From: Salvator merianae
Taxonomy: Eukaryota; Chordata; Lepidosauria; Squamata; Teiidae
Reading direction: 5' to 3'
DNA: 64,000 nucleotides
Assembly (NCBI GenBank): GCA_003586115.2
Contig: QVOM02000126.1
Location: 4,761,667-4,825,666, forward strand
Positions 11,146 to 23,252 of the stretch are shown piece after piece. The stretch's first letter is position 1. The number at the start of each line of letters is the position of its first letter. Position numbers and translations under genes: made by a program. Under the pieces are notes generated by a model that saw only the letters and a program-made list of their open reading frames with translations, was not told the origin of the DNA and made no database searches.

Positions 11146-12060
11146 ATAACCTTGATTCTCTTGGAAATGATGCACCAATAAGTTTGGTTGAGTCTTGCCT
11201 GAGAATTTCAATATGCGGTGATTGAGATTTCTCTTGCTGGAACATGGTTGGAATCGTTTGGCTAAAAAGTGGCATTAGTGCTTTACATTTCAGTGAGGAA
11301 GTTGTTGCCAAAGTTCTTTATGTCTACTTTGCTCTTTCTTTGTTCTTCTGAGTTGCACTCCTATTACCGTGGAAGGCTGTAAATTGAGTGTAGTCAGCAG
11401 TGCTGTTATTTCTTCTTTATTTGGTACTGTCAGAAGTTTTCCTTTATGCAAAATAATGATTATAATTGGATATTTCCATCTAAACCTAATTTTGTGTTAT
11501 TGACTTAAGGTGGTATCTCCGATTTAGTGTTTCCTGGGCTAAATCTTGTCATACCATCACTGGTTGCCTAGCTATTTTTAATGAATCTTTACAAAGTTCT
11601 GCATAACTTCTCCTTTACCGTGAATCTGTCTTGTTCTGCAGAGCTCTGTGAGATAGCCATTTTTGAAATTTTAAGATCACGTGTCACCTCTGTCCACCAG
11701 TATATTAGAAAAGTTATTTTGTTCTGTATCCTCTTCCCTCCTTCCCCATTTGAAGATTGCATCATCTTCTGTTCTCCAGATCAATGACTTGGTTCTGTAC
11801 CTGTTCAATATGCATATTTAAAGCTTGAATTGTTTCTGTGTTCTTCGCTACATTAGCAAAGACTTTTGGTGCTGTTTTACCTCTTGCATTTTTATTTAGT
11901 TTTTTCATCAACTCTCCTATGGTTTTCACTTAAGTTGCAATTCCTTAACTCCTTCTTTCTAACCATGTGCTAAAGTCACATGAAGAGCATCTGATTGTGG
12001 AGAAAATGATTCTGTATTTGTTATGGAGGCCATCCAGGGAAAGGGGTTATTTCTACTCAT
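11146..12060 (-). pseudogene. Degenerate L1 ORF1 (coiled coil and C-terminal domain)
   Basis: Minus-strand conceptual translation near 11930-11770 gives KTIGELMKKLNKNARGK and IEQVQNQVIDLENRRCNLQM, a coiled coil ending in the DLENR(S)RR.NL motif of L1 ORF1. Farther on come QDLAQETLNRRYHLKSIT-like residues of the ORF1 C-terminal domain. Many stops. Collinear with the ORF2 remains, so one near-full-length ancient L1 of about 4.4 kb. Confidence 0.65.
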
Positions 12061-13640
12061 TATTTTGTGAGTGGGAGTCGCCATATTTGTTACTATAGAA
12101 TGCCATGTACTGCAGGAGTTTGATGCCCCGTTTGATGCCAGATTTTGTTAAAGTTTTGGCCAGAAATGGCCGCTTTAATGCAGTGCTGTGTTTAGAGGGC
12201 CTGAGTAATCCTAGTTGTGGCTACCTTACAAATCTGGATTTGTTCATGGCTCATTTTTCTATAATGGAGGTTCTAAGCATTGGTAGGAAGCACTCCCCTC
12301 AAGAGGTCGCACCTTTTTGAGAGACAAAGGAAACCAACATTTGGAACAGTTTAACAGGGAAGAAGTTATTTGTGGCTTGTCTTGGTGGATATTTTGGCTG
12401 TATGAATGAGGTAAATCTTTTGATCTAGCTTTTGTAGTCACTATTATGGCTGCTGCTGGTAATTAGCTCATTTGGCCAAGCTGTCAGTCTAGAGGTGAAC
12501 AGCTATGCAAGGTTTCCAGTGCTGGAAGAACTATTTATGCCGGATGGAATGAAAAGTGCTAAAACTTTGTCACTTTCTCTCCAGTCTGAAATCTGCAGAG
12601 AACTAAAAATACTGCAGAACTCTTTTGAACTTTCTTTTACTCAGACAACATTAAAACCGAAACATGGACGCATAATCTTTCTTCGCTGAAATAATAAGCA
12701 CTGTTAATACCGACTTGGCCAAAGGTGACATTGTTAACTTGAGACTGAGGGAAATGATGAGACACGAATTGAACTCTTGGAGAATTTGATGTTCCATGGA
12801 TGTATCCTACTCTTTCCCCATTGATGATACAGATGATACGATTCTGTTTATTATGATAGCTACTGCTGAATGTTGTAATTCAGTTTCAGTAACTTGTCAT
12901 GTTGAGCAAAACCATGTTGTGCATTTAATTACTGTCTATGGAAAAAGGAGAGGATTAGAGAAACTATGGAGACTCGGTCTGCCATTGTTAGCCAGTGGTG
13001 CCACATAAGCCAAACCATGTTATTGCAAGTTTACAGTATCATGTTAAATGAGGGAAGCTGCATTTTATTGGCTGTATCAGAGCAAAATTGTGTTGCACAA
13101 AAATGTATTAGATAAAGGGTAATGGTACATAATTTCTTATGTTAGGGTTTTTTTGGTACCCGTTGCCATCAACACAGAAGCATAAATTGGTTGGATGTCC
13201 AGGATGGCATAAAATAAGTTGCCATGTCAAAGACAACTGCATAATTCCGACCTCTTTGAGTCAGAGAGTACCTTTCTCACTGAAATTTACTTTCCATCAT
13301 ATTGTTTTGTTTTGTTTGAACAATTTGGATTTGTTTGTCTCCCTCTCTTTTTTTTTAAGGAAGTCGTCATTAATTTTAGAATGACAAATTAGAGTGAGAA
13401 ACATAATTATCTGTAAAGATTGTTTTACATTCTGTTGATGGGAAGGCAATAAATTTCAATGCAATAAAGATAGTAGGCAGACTTCTGTGTCTTTGTATTT
13501 ATATTCATTTTTAAAGAGCATATAAGCTTTCATTAGCTTCTCAAAGGATTCCATATCTGGAAAAAGATTGAGAACCAGTATTTTAGAATGATTCTAATAC
13601 ACATTTTTCTTGTATTTATTTGTTAGTTGAATTTATATCA
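12061..13640. other. Possible L1 5' UTR, then unrecognised intron
   Basis: 12061-12460 could be the 5' UTR of the adjacent L1, by position only. In 12461-13640 I recognise nothing; ORFs at 12495-12689, 12796-13008 and 13139-13384 have no known similarity. Confidence 0.35.
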
Positions 13641-14035
13641 TCCCCTATTTATATCATCCCCTGTAGCCTGAGCTCTCTGGGTGGGTGACAACAAGTAAAA
13701 TAGGTGAAAAATAAAAGCAATGATCTCCTTATTTCACAGATTTGAAAGCCTGTGACAAACCATACCTCTGTCTCTTCTGAATCCAGCTTCAGTTTATTAG
13801 TCCACATTGATCCCTTTATATCCTTTAGGCAAGTCGAGCACCCTGAACTGCCTTTCCTAAAATTGGTTAGGATGGAGAGATGGAGCTGCATTTTGTCAAC
13901 ATATTCATGGCATTTCACTCCAGATCTTCTAATGAATACACCAAATTGCTTTACAAAGATCTTAAAAAGCAGTTTCTGTTGTATCCCTGTGGCTGCTAAA
14001 CTAAAAAGCTGCATTCAACAATTAGCATTTTACTG
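13640..14035 (-). mobile_element. L2 LINE RT fragment
   Basis: The minus frame includes QFGVFIRRSGVKCHEYVDKM, then QLHLSILTNFRKGS, and MWTNKLKLDSEETEVWFV. This aligns by eye with L2 RT ...GVRCHQYADDTQLYLS...NKLKLNPDKTEVL, with the catalytic YADD degraded to YVDK. Inactive. Confidence 0.78.
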
Positions 14036-15440
14036 ATATTTTCAAAAACAGTTGAATATGAAGAAAATAATAAAGGAATATCTCATTTCGGGTAAAACTA
14101 ATTCTTAAATTGGGAGTAATTTCTTGCTGTGCTTCCTTGTACCTGTGTGTATGTACTGTTCAAGGCTTCAAACAGATATTTCATGTGAATACTTCTATAA
14201 TGTATTGTTTCCCTCCTTAAGAAAAGAGAGGGCAATGAATTAGAAAAATGGGATAGAACTATCTGTTGCTTTTTGTCATCTTTGAGTCCTCAAGTGGCTT
14301 TTATGTATACTCTATTTGAGCATGTATATACTATACTGCACTATTTTTGTCATTATGTATGACCTAGATTAGCTTCCTGTGGGTGTGACCTCTCTTGTGA
14401 TAAAAACATGTGAATGTGCACAGTGTGGCTTGTTTGTATGAAAGCAGTCTAGAAATTGAAATGTCAGCCCAATATTTTTGTAACATAGTGATATTGGAAG
14501 CCTATTTACAAAAGGTGACGTGTTGCTTTTTCAGCAGTACAATGTCGGCATTGTGGACTAGATCAAAAGTAAAGCTAGAAACAGAGTAATCATGTTTTAT
14601 TCTCTTATGCCAAATAAGTGTCTTAATAAATATAATTTGAGTCTTCAAATTGCTAATTGTTATTTTATGCTATTGAGTACCTGCTTGGCGTTATGTAAAA
14701 ATTCCTGCATGTTAACATTTATGAAGGAAATATTATGCCAGTTTTGAACAAGAACAATTCAGTGTCAGTTCTTGAATTTTAATGACATTGATTGCTTTTT
14801 CTGATGAACTGATTGCTTTTTCAAAAAATTGATACAGTTTAGTGTTAGATGCATTTTAAAATATTGTGGTTAATGTGAGTAATCCCTATTGTTGCTGAGA
14901 GTCATCTGAATTAATTTTAACATTTCATTCATTTTTTGGAGAAGGTGAATATTGAAATATGTGGGTTCCTTTATAAATAAAATACTCCAAGCTCTGAGCT
15001 GTTGCTGGCCTTTTTCTTTGCCCTTGGTGCAGTCACATAGCTGGAATGTAATGCAGCAGTAAGGAGTGGAAGGTGTGTGTCTAATTTGTCTCCATCTCTC
15101 TTCCTGTCTGTTTGGTCAGTCAGTATTAACATGTCCTGTGAGTAAGCATATGAGGAAGTCTGAATGGGAGATACCAAATAAAAAGTCTCCCACTCAGTGG
15201 ATTCCGGTAAAGATTCACTCACTCTGAAAATAATTTTCACAAGATGGTACTTGTACAAGTCAACCAGCACTTAAAATACTCACAGCTTTCTTGCCTGGCC
15301 CTATCTCTTATTTGTTCACTTCCTTCTCTTTTAGTGTTTGTTCCATTGTGTGGTATCTTCCTTGGCTCCCACCAGAAGCAAAGGGGCATTACTGCAACCA
15401 GTTAAAGGCCCCGAATCACATCTGCGTTGGTGTCTCTGAA
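14036..15440. other. Intron, no recognised feature
   Basis: A/T-rich sequence. The minus-strand ORF at 14971-15270 (99 codons) has no similarity I recognise. Confidence 0.45.
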
Positions 15441-15447
15441 TTTATGT

Positions 15448-15560
15448 ATTGAGATATTTTTATCCTGCTTTCCTTTCTAAAATTTCAGAGTGATTCATCA
15501 TATAACACAGATGAAAACAACCCATGCACATAAAAGTCAAAAAATAAAATTAAGAACAGT
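15448..15560 (-). mobile_element. Possible LINE/SINE 3' tail
   Basis: tttttatcctgctttcctttc followed by an A-rich stretch resembles the reverse complement of the generic reptile retroposon tail (...aaggcaggataaaaa). Short and diverged. Confidence 0.35.
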
Positions 15561-15599
15561 GGGTTCGAAGGTGTGAGTGAAAATAAGTGTTTTCATTAG

Positions 15600-16270
15600 G
15601 TATTAGAGATGTGCTGAACCAGGTTCTGCCTGTTTCAGTTTTTAATAAACCTAAACTGGGCACCAGATGAGTTGTGTATCTGCCCTCCCCTTGCAGCCAT
15701 AGAAATATGCTAGCTGGTTCATGTTTGGTTCATCCTCCTCTTGTGCCTGTGATCTCCCTCCCTTTTCCCTTTAGGTGCACTGGATCTACTCAGTACTACC
15801 AGTGCATGGTCCCCTGAAGCTCCACTCGGCCTGCAGGCAAATGCCTCACTTTTGTCAGAGCCTTTCAGCAACAGCAAACAAGTCCTCCCTGCAGACCAAG
15901 TACATGGATATATGTGGCTTCACTTTCCAAAAGGCTTGGGATATGAAGTGAAGCCATGCACACCTGGTCTTCAGAAGGCTCAGGCAAATGCAAGGTGCCT
16001 GTCTTGGGCTGAGCAGAGCTTCATGACCGGTGGTTGTAGTCTGGCACATAGATCTGGCACATGTTTTGCAGTTTAGAGGGGGTCGTAGGGGAAGAAGAGA
16101 GAAGGCCAAATCGGCTGAACCAGTTCTTTGTGAACGCTCAGAGGTTTTGTTCACTGTTGGACCAAACCCAAAGTTTAAGTCGTATTCAGTCTGATAGTGA
16201 GTCTTGTGAACCTCTAATGTTCTCAAATAACTGTTTGTTTAGAACCTGTTTTGTTACAACTCTAGTACAT
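15600..16270. other. Possible ancient DNA-transposon remnant
   Basis: agagatgtgctgaaccaggt near the left and gaacctgttttgt near the right form a rough inverted pair (tgaaccaggtt / gaacctgtttt), with repeated gaac/ttc motifs inside. The match is weak; ORFs on both strands (15852-16076, 15855-16226) are mutually antisense and unlikely to be genes. Confidence 0.3.
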
Positions 16271-16389
16271 ACCTAAAATATGTTATCTTAGGTGCCCAGA
16301 AATCTTAGAATTAAGAGCATTCCAAAGGATAGGTGCCACTACAGGAAAAGTCCAGCTGCCGACGAGTGCTTATTGGTGCTAATTAATCT

Positions 16390-16700
16390 GTGATACCTGC
16401 AGCAGAACTTGCCCTGATGATCTTGTTGATCTTGCAGCTTTGTGTGTGTGTGTGTGTAGATGAAGTAAATTATCTAAAACAGTAACTTCATAGGACGGGG
16501 ATGCTGTTCCCTCGCTAAGGTGGATCTTCACCAGATGTATCAATATATGCAATGAAGGTGACTGGTACATCTCAGAGGGGAGGCTGTTCCACAGTCTGGG
16601 GGCCACACCGAGATTGGGAGAGAGATGTCTGTTAAATAGCCTGACCACAGGTTGTTTAGGGTCTTATTCCCAAAGATAAAACTTGAATCTGGGCAGGTAA
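16390..16700 (-). mobile_element. L2 LINE C-terminal fragment
   Basis: The minus frame gives LFNRHLSPNLGVAPRLWNSL, then PSEMYQSPSLHILIHLVKIH, the L2 APRLWNSLP...SLHIF ending. A (TG)n run lies at 16441-16458. Confidence 0.8.
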
Positions 16701-16794
16701 CTAAATAGCAGAGGGTGTAGTTACCTAACCATAAGCTTAATGTAAGTGTCAGCAGATGCCCTATTCAACAGCCTAGCTGCCCTTCCCTCCGCAT

Positions 16795-16850
16795 TTCTAT
16801 TCCTCCCTATATCCTAAGGTCTCAGAGCAGGTTGCAATAAGATCAAGATA
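16795..16850 (-). mobile_element. L2-type 3' tail fragment
   Basis: ctccctatatcctaaggtct followed by cagagcaggttgcaataag is the reverse complement of the L2-type tail. It lies on the 5' side of the preceding minus-strand L2, so it belongs to another copy. Confidence 0.55.
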
Positions 16851-18530
16851 GTTATATCACACATTTCAAGTTTTTCTTCAACAGTATACTGGATACTTAC
16901 ACTTTTTCTACCAATCACTTCAACTGATTGAGCACTTACATCCCCCTCTTAATTTGCCTCCTGGAGTTCTCAAAACTATTCATTATGTCTAATATTTATA
17001 ATCTTGCTTCTTTTCCTGCCCACAATGCTGTTAAGATTTTTTTTTTAAATACCCAAATCTAGATATAAATTAAAACAGCAAAAAAAGTAGAATATATATT
17101 TAATTTGTTTGCGTGATGTTTTCTTTTACCCAATTTCAATTGCCACACTATGATACTTGGATTTTGTTGGAGGCAAATACAAGAAATTGGTGAAATTTTG
17201 CTCAGCTGCATTTCCTTCAAGAAACTGACACAGCATTTGTGTCAATGGCACCTTGTAGATTGGGATTGCAGGTGGCAGGTGAGGATCAAGCCTCTCCTTG
17301 ATCTCTCAGTCTGTGCCTGGATCTTGTAGGGATCAGAGCACTGTTTGAACAGGTGAAAAGAATGCACTCTTCACCTGTGAAAGTAGAGAATACGAAAACT
17401 TATATTTCAGAGTAGTGTGTTATTTATTAATATGATCAGCCATTGCCTACATATACACGCTGTGCTCTAGGAGGCCACATCACTTAAATACTCTGCATCA
17501 TAACTCTGTTGATTGCACATGCTTTGTGAAGAAAAGTATGTCAAGTACACTTGTTTATAATAACAAGATTATTTTATTAGTTCTCCTAAATTACAGTTTA
17601 AAAGGGCAAGGGTACCACATCCAAGCATTCATGTGCCAAATAATTATTTCTACAGCCATTTTTTATAGCTCGACATCATCCCAATTTACCTCTAAAGAAT
17701 TGTTTAATAGTTTCACGTTACCATGCTGATGGCAGAGCTCAACTATGGAGAGGAGATTTATACGGTACTTAACTATGTCCACAGAGGTATTCAGGGTTCT
17801 CCCCCCCTTCCGTTTTAAAACTCATCTTTGTTGTAGCTGAACATTTTCTGAGCTTATGTGACCAATTTAGGAACGTATAGGGTACTTTGTGCACTGCAAT
17901 TTACTCAGTTTAAAGTAAAAAAAAAAGTTGTCCATATAGAAACTGGGAATACAGTTGTTCCTAAAACATTTTTCTGTGCTCTGGAGAAATGTTCTCTGTG
18001 ATGCTGACTCACACCCTCCATTCTAGCAGTGCTTTTTCATACTTTTTTGTACTGTTCTCTCTGTTTCTTTCAGACAGTTTGCACTAATGAAGCATGCATG
18101 ACAATAATCTAAGCAATGGTTACCAGTATGTAGACAATAGTGGCTAGGTTATTTTTGTCAGTGTAGCTGTAGTTGGTATACTACCTGGAATGGATGAGAA
18201 GCATTCCTAGCCATGGAGGTGACCCTGGACCTCTCCTTGAGCAATGATAATATGATAATCCCAACCAGAATGGACAGTTTTCTCAATTCCCAGACTGGGG
18301 AATGACATGTAGGATTCCCTTCTTGTCAGTATTCAGCTTTAATCTGTTGGTCCCACAACACTTACCACTCAGACATAGTACAGTGCTCTGTAGCATCCAG
18401 AATGCAGCACAATTGTCCCTTGTTACTTTTGAGGATTAAGGACCTTGAAAACATTGCATATTTCAAATTTGTGATTGTTGAGTTATAGGGGTCTGTAGGA
18501 TAGTGGGGATTAGGGAAGCAATTTTTTTTA
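16851..18530. other. Intron, no recognised feature
   Basis: A/T-rich, homopolymer runs at 17035-17048 and 17918-17928. The ORF 17526-17729 is unsupported. Confidence 0.45.
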
Positions 18531-18534
18531 GAAT

Positions 18535-19690
18535 ATATTGTTTAGTTACTTAGTTGTGTATAACTCTTTGTGTCCAGCATACCAGGCCCATCTGTCCTCC
18601 ACTCTCTTTTTCACAATGCTGTCTGACCATCTCATCCTCTGCCATCCCCTTCCCTTTTTGCCTTTAGTGTTTTCCAGTATCAGGGTCTTTTCTAGTGAAT
18701 CCGGTGTTCTCATTATATAGCCAAAGTATTTGAGTTTCCGCTTCCGTATTTGTCTTCCCAGTGAGCAGTCAGGAGTGATTTCCTTTAGTAGTGACTGATT
18801 TGATCCCATTGCGGTCCAAGGGACTCAAAATTCTTTTCCAGCACCACAATTTGAAAGAGCTAATTTTTTGGCATTCAGCCTTCCTTATGGTTGAACTCTC
18901 ATAGCAATATGTTACTACTGGGAAAACCATAGCTTTGACTATAGCGACCTTTGTCAGCAAGGTGTTGTCTCTATGTTTTAATATGTTGTCTGGGGTTACC
19001 ATAGCTTTTCCATCCAAGGAGCAAGCATCTTTTATTTTCATGGCTGCAGCCACTGTCTGCTGAGATGTTTGAGCCTAGGAAAGTAAAATCTGTCACTGCT
19101 TCCATTTTTTCCCCCTCTATTTGCCAAGGAGTGGTAGGATTGGATGCCATGAGCTTAGGTTTTTGTTTTTTTTTAAAAAAAGCTGAGGTTCAAATAATCT
19201 TTTTTATCCTTATCGAGAGCATTCTTAGTTCCTCTTCACTTTCTGCCATCAGAGTGGTATCATTTGAGGTTATTGGTATTTCTTCCGGCAATCTTAATTT
19301 GGCTATTGATTCATCCAGTCCGCCATTTTTCATGGCGTACTCTGCATATAAGTTAAACAGGGTACTGATCTGCTTTCTCAAACTTGAATCAATCAGTAGT
19401 TACATCTTTGGTTCTAACTGTTGCTTCTTGACCCCCATACAGATTCCTCAGGAAGCAGATAAGGTTGTCAGGTACTTCCATCTTTTTAAGAACTTGACAG
19501 AGTTTGTTGTGATCCAAATAGTCAAAGGCTTTAGAGTTGTCAATTAATCAGAAATAGATGTTTTTCTGGATCTCCCTTGCATATTACAGCTTCTTCCTAG
19601 GATACAGCCTCTGATCTTTTGACTGCCAATATGTTGTTTGTACTTAGGTTGAACCACCTTCTGTTGATCCTGCCCGGCAGTCAGTGTCAC
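18535..19690 (-). mobile_element. BovB (RTE-clade) LINE 3' half
   Basis: The minus strand encodes FNLYAEYAMKNGGLDESIAK, TTLMAESEEELRMLSIRIKK, AMVFPVVTYCYESSTIRKAE, FKLWCWKRIL, SNQSLLKEITPDCSL, KLKYFGYIMRTPDSLEKTL and GRGWQRMRWSDSI, in the order of BovB/RTE reverse transcriptase. The 3' end (cttagttgtgtataactctt, tgtccag) matches the BovB 3' end known from ruminants and squamates. Frames are broken by stops and shifts, and the catalytic YADD segment is mutated, so it is inactive. BovB is known for horizontal transfer among vertebrates. Confidence 0.88.
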
Positions 19691-20340
19691 CACAGCAATT
19701 GCTTCTTGTTCTCCTGAGAGTCCAGCTATTAGTTCATCAGCTATGTTTTCTGTGTCTTCAGAGAATAAACTCGCAAAGACCTCTTGTCCAGTGTAGCAAT
19801 AATCAGGTGACTGGGATAAGCCTACTGGTAGACCAGAGATGTTATAGAACTATATAATTTTCTTTGAGAAATCACCTCTGGAGGTAAATATATAGAAATT
19901 TGATCTCCATTGCAGGTCAAATTCTGCTTTGCCAAAAGTGCTCGGTAGACCTTCATTCTATTATTGTATGTCTCAAAAGCTATTGTGATATCTCTTGGAG
20001 ATTTATTTAGTTTCGGATGTGGTTGGAGAGAATGGTGATCCCGCTGAATATCTGTAGGTACAATGGCTACCTCAGGAATTACCTTTTTTCTACCATGATA
20101 TAAGAAATTATTTTAAATCTTTGTTTTGATTCTGATCTTTCACCCCACAGATGTGAAAATTAACCCTTTGAACATAAGTTAGTATTTCCAAAAGTTGCAA
20201 CTTGTCTCCACCAATTCCGTCCTGAGTTCTCTGTATTATTCTTGTTATCCTTTGCCATATTATGTGCATCGGGCGCCATTTGCTGTGTCCCACAAAGGGA
20301 TTTTTCTAATGAAGCATACCCTTCCATCACTTTTTCAAGT
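19691..20340 (-). mobile_element. Possible L1-type ORF1 fragment
   Basis: Minus-strand pieces such as SPRDITIAFETYNNRMKVYR, ALLAKQNLTCNGDQISIYLP and PPEVISQRKLYSS resemble the C-terminal domain of L1-type ORF1 proteins (a ...YNG..I.I..D.S.EV...R pattern). Order and orientation fit, but similarity is by eye only. It adjoins the BovB copy, so one may interrupt the other. Confidence 0.4.
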
Positions 20341-20489
20341 GACTTGTCAAAGTTATGTTATTTAATTTATATGTAATGTTTACAATTGTTTTTATTGGAG
20401 GGGTAACTGGGAGTCTTGATGTTTTGATGTTTTAATATCTTATTATCTTATTGTTTAATGATTTCTTGTGTTTTTATCGATGTTTTAAT

Positions 20490-20580
20490 GTGATTTGAAC
20501 TTGTTGGTAGCCGCCCAGAGCCCAATTCGGGATGGACGGGATATAAGACTAATAAATAAATAAAAATAAATAAAATAAAG
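20490..20580 (+). mobile_element. LINE 3' tail with (AATAAA)n
   Basis: tagccgcccagagcccaatt, cgggatggacgggatataag, then (AATAAA/TAAA) repeats to 20580: the usual reptile LINE 3' tail. The upstream 20345-20490 is T-rich and may be its 3' UTR. Confidence 0.6.
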
Positions 20581-21029
20581 ATTTTGAATATGCTCTTCCA
20601 TAAATTTTATAATTCAGGAGATAAAGGTTCCTCTGGAAGGCCTTCTAATTCTTCCTCCTCATTTACACTGCTCAGTTCCTCTGAAGATTCCATGCCAGCC
20701 ATCTTATATAAAAATGCAAACCCTAATCCTCTAGCATCCGCCACGAAAACCACAGTATTAAAAGCTCCAATCTTTGAAACATGCCCCAGAGGAGCAGAGC
20801 TCTTGCGATAAATTATTTTCTTTTGTGGCTAGCCAATTTGTAAGCCTTTAAATGGGATTATTTCAAATGGAAGAGGAGTGCCAGCAACAGCTTCTACTCA
20901 TGAATCTCATGCATGCGTGCCTCGTGTTGTATGTAAGTTTATGTTGCTGTATGTTTTTTTCTATGTTTGTGGTATTCTTGTAGTAATTTGTATGTTTTTA
21001 ACTGTTCTCTGTCTTTTCAAAAAAAATAA

Positions 21030-21700
21030 ATTTATGACGAGGCCACATTTGGAATGTTGTGTACAATTCTAGTCACCACACCTCAGAAAAGATATTGTGA
21101 ACTGGAAAATGCAGAAAAGGGCAACCAGAATGATCAAGGGACTGGAACAGTACCCTTATCAAATCAGGCTGCAACACCTAGGCTTCTTCGGCCTTGAAAG
21201 ATGGTGTTTAAGAGGTGACCTTATCAAAGTATATAAAATCATATATGCTGTGGAAAAGATAGATTGAGAAAAAATTGCACAATATTAGAACCAGGGGTCA
21301 CTCTATGAAGCTGATGGGCAGGAGAGTTAGGACTGACAAGAGGAAGTATTTTTTTCACTCAGAGGGTCATTGGTCTATGGAATTTACTACAAGAAGAGGT
21401 AGAGCCAGCAACCAGCCTGGATAGCTTTAAGAAAGTTTTAGACAAATTCATGGAGGACAGGTGTATCAATGGCTACTAGAATTGATGCCTATGCACTACC
21501 TCCAGGGTGGAGAGACAGGCAGGATGCCTCTAAATGCCATTTGCAGGGAATCGAGAGCAGGTGAAGGTTTTGCCATTGCCTTTTGCTTAAGAATGTCCAG
21601 AAGCAATTGGTGGGCCACCGTGTGAGACAGGATGCTGGACTAGATGGGTTGTGGCCCAATCCAGCAGGGCTCATCTTATATTCTTACGTGATGTTTGTAA
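21030..21700 (+). mobile_element. CR1 LINE 3' end
   Basis: The coding part reads RPHLECCVQF, DIVNWKMQKRATRMIKGLEQ and LGFFGLERWCLRGDLIKVYK. The 3' UTR follows (ggatgcctctaaatgcca, attggtgggccaccgtgtga, caggatgctggactagatgg) and ends in catcttatattcttacgtg. Stops present; inactive. Confidence 0.85.
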
Positions 21701-22450
21701 ATGAAGGGCTAGAAAAAAAACATGCTTGTTGAGATTGAGAGAAGCAGAGGGAGACAGCAGAAGAGGATCAAAGAGACTGCTAGATTGCTCTTGGAAGAAC
21801 CGTGAAATATTACTAGAGATAGGTCAAGATGTTGAACATTTTTTCATTCAGTTACTAGGAGACAAACTTGATAGCAACAAGCAACAGCGTATCTTTTTCG
21901 GTATAAAAATAATCAAGTGAAGAGACAGATAATAAAGAGATGCTTGATAAAACAGACTGGTCCAAGTTTCATTTGGGAATAGTACTGGGGATTTTGAAGC
22001 AAGGAGAAGGTTGAAATTACTATTACATTCACAATAATAAAAACAGCAATAGCACTTTTAGAGGTAGTGGTTCATCTAATACATGCTGATATAAGCTGTA
22101 GATTAAATAATCAAAAGTGTATTACTTAAGCCTGAATGTGAAGGAAGCAGCACATTTTATGGAAAACGACTTTAAGATGTGCCATATATAGGAGATCTTG
22201 TTTGATCTAAAAATTCAGTTTGCAAACTGAAAAGTGTATTGTTGCTGCAGCACTTCGGATAAGGCTTTAATTCAGAATTGACTCCAGGTCTTCTTGATTC
22301 TCAGCCATCTCAAATTCATTATTAATTATAGGAGAAGGTATAATGAACAGCAAAACTGTTGAGAAATTTGTTATTGTTGAAACTTCAGTTCTCTGAATTT
22401 TGCAGATCTTCAGAATTGGAAGCTGTGGCTCTTTCAGGTTTTGAATTTGT
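21701..22450. other. Intron, no recognised feature
   Basis: No repeat or gene recognised. The ORF at 21726-21920 lacks similarity. Confidence 0.45.
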
Positions 22451-22451
22451 A

Positions 22452-22905
22452 CTATTTATTTATTTATTTGCAGTTTTATCCCGCCCTATATCCGAAGGTC
22501 TCAGGGCGGGTTGCAACAATTAAAACAAAACAAAACAAAAATTCATAAAAGGCATGCAATAAAACAGTAGTCTGAAAGTAGGGAGGGAAAGCTGTACCTT
22601 TAGCCAAAGGCAAGGATAAATAGATGTGTCTTTATTGGTCTCCTAAAGATGTAAAGTGAGGAAGCTTGATGCACCTCAGGGGGAAGAGTGTTCCACAGTC
22701 TGGGGGCCACCACTGAAAAGGCCCAGTGCCCACCGCTTTAGTCCCGGGTGCCCACCCATTTAGCTGTTGAAGGTGGTGGTACAACCAGGAGGGCCTCATC
22801 TGCAGATCTTAAGGCACGGGCAGGCTGGTATGGGAGAAGACGCTCCTTTACTAATAGGAATGTGTTTAATTATAGGGCAAAGTTTTATAGAAGCCCTGAG
22901 TGGGA
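22452..22905 (-). mobile_element. L2 LINE 3' end
   Basis: (TTTA)n, then ttatcccgccctatatccga and aggtctcagggcgggttgca, followed by minus-strand L2 coding (ttccacagtctgggggccac, ctcatctgcagatcttaagg). It is closely similar to the reverse complement of 1150-1500. Short homopolymer at 22937-22948. Confidence 0.85.
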
Positions 22906-23252
22906 TTTGGGTATTTTTACAATTTTTTACAATCTTTTTTTTTTTTTATTAAATAAACCTAATGAAGTGACAAATAAGTTCATCTGACATATCTCCTAGG
23001 TTTTGTGCTATGATAATCTTCCTCTAATGTTTCTGATGTGCCTGAAATACTAAATGATATGACTAACTTACTGAAGCATGGCAAACATATATTGAATAGG
23101 CTGTAAGGCAAAATAGAATGGGCTAAGTAGAATTTTGATTTCCTGAATGATTCATGGGATGATGAGGTAAAGAAACTTATTCACCTGTGGCAATGGAAGA
23201 AGATGTTTTTCTTCCATGTGCTGTTCTGATGCAACAAAACCTTAATCATTAG
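22906..23252. other. Intron, no recognised feature
   Basis: A/T-rich spacer of about 350 bp. Nothing recognised. Confidence 0.5.
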
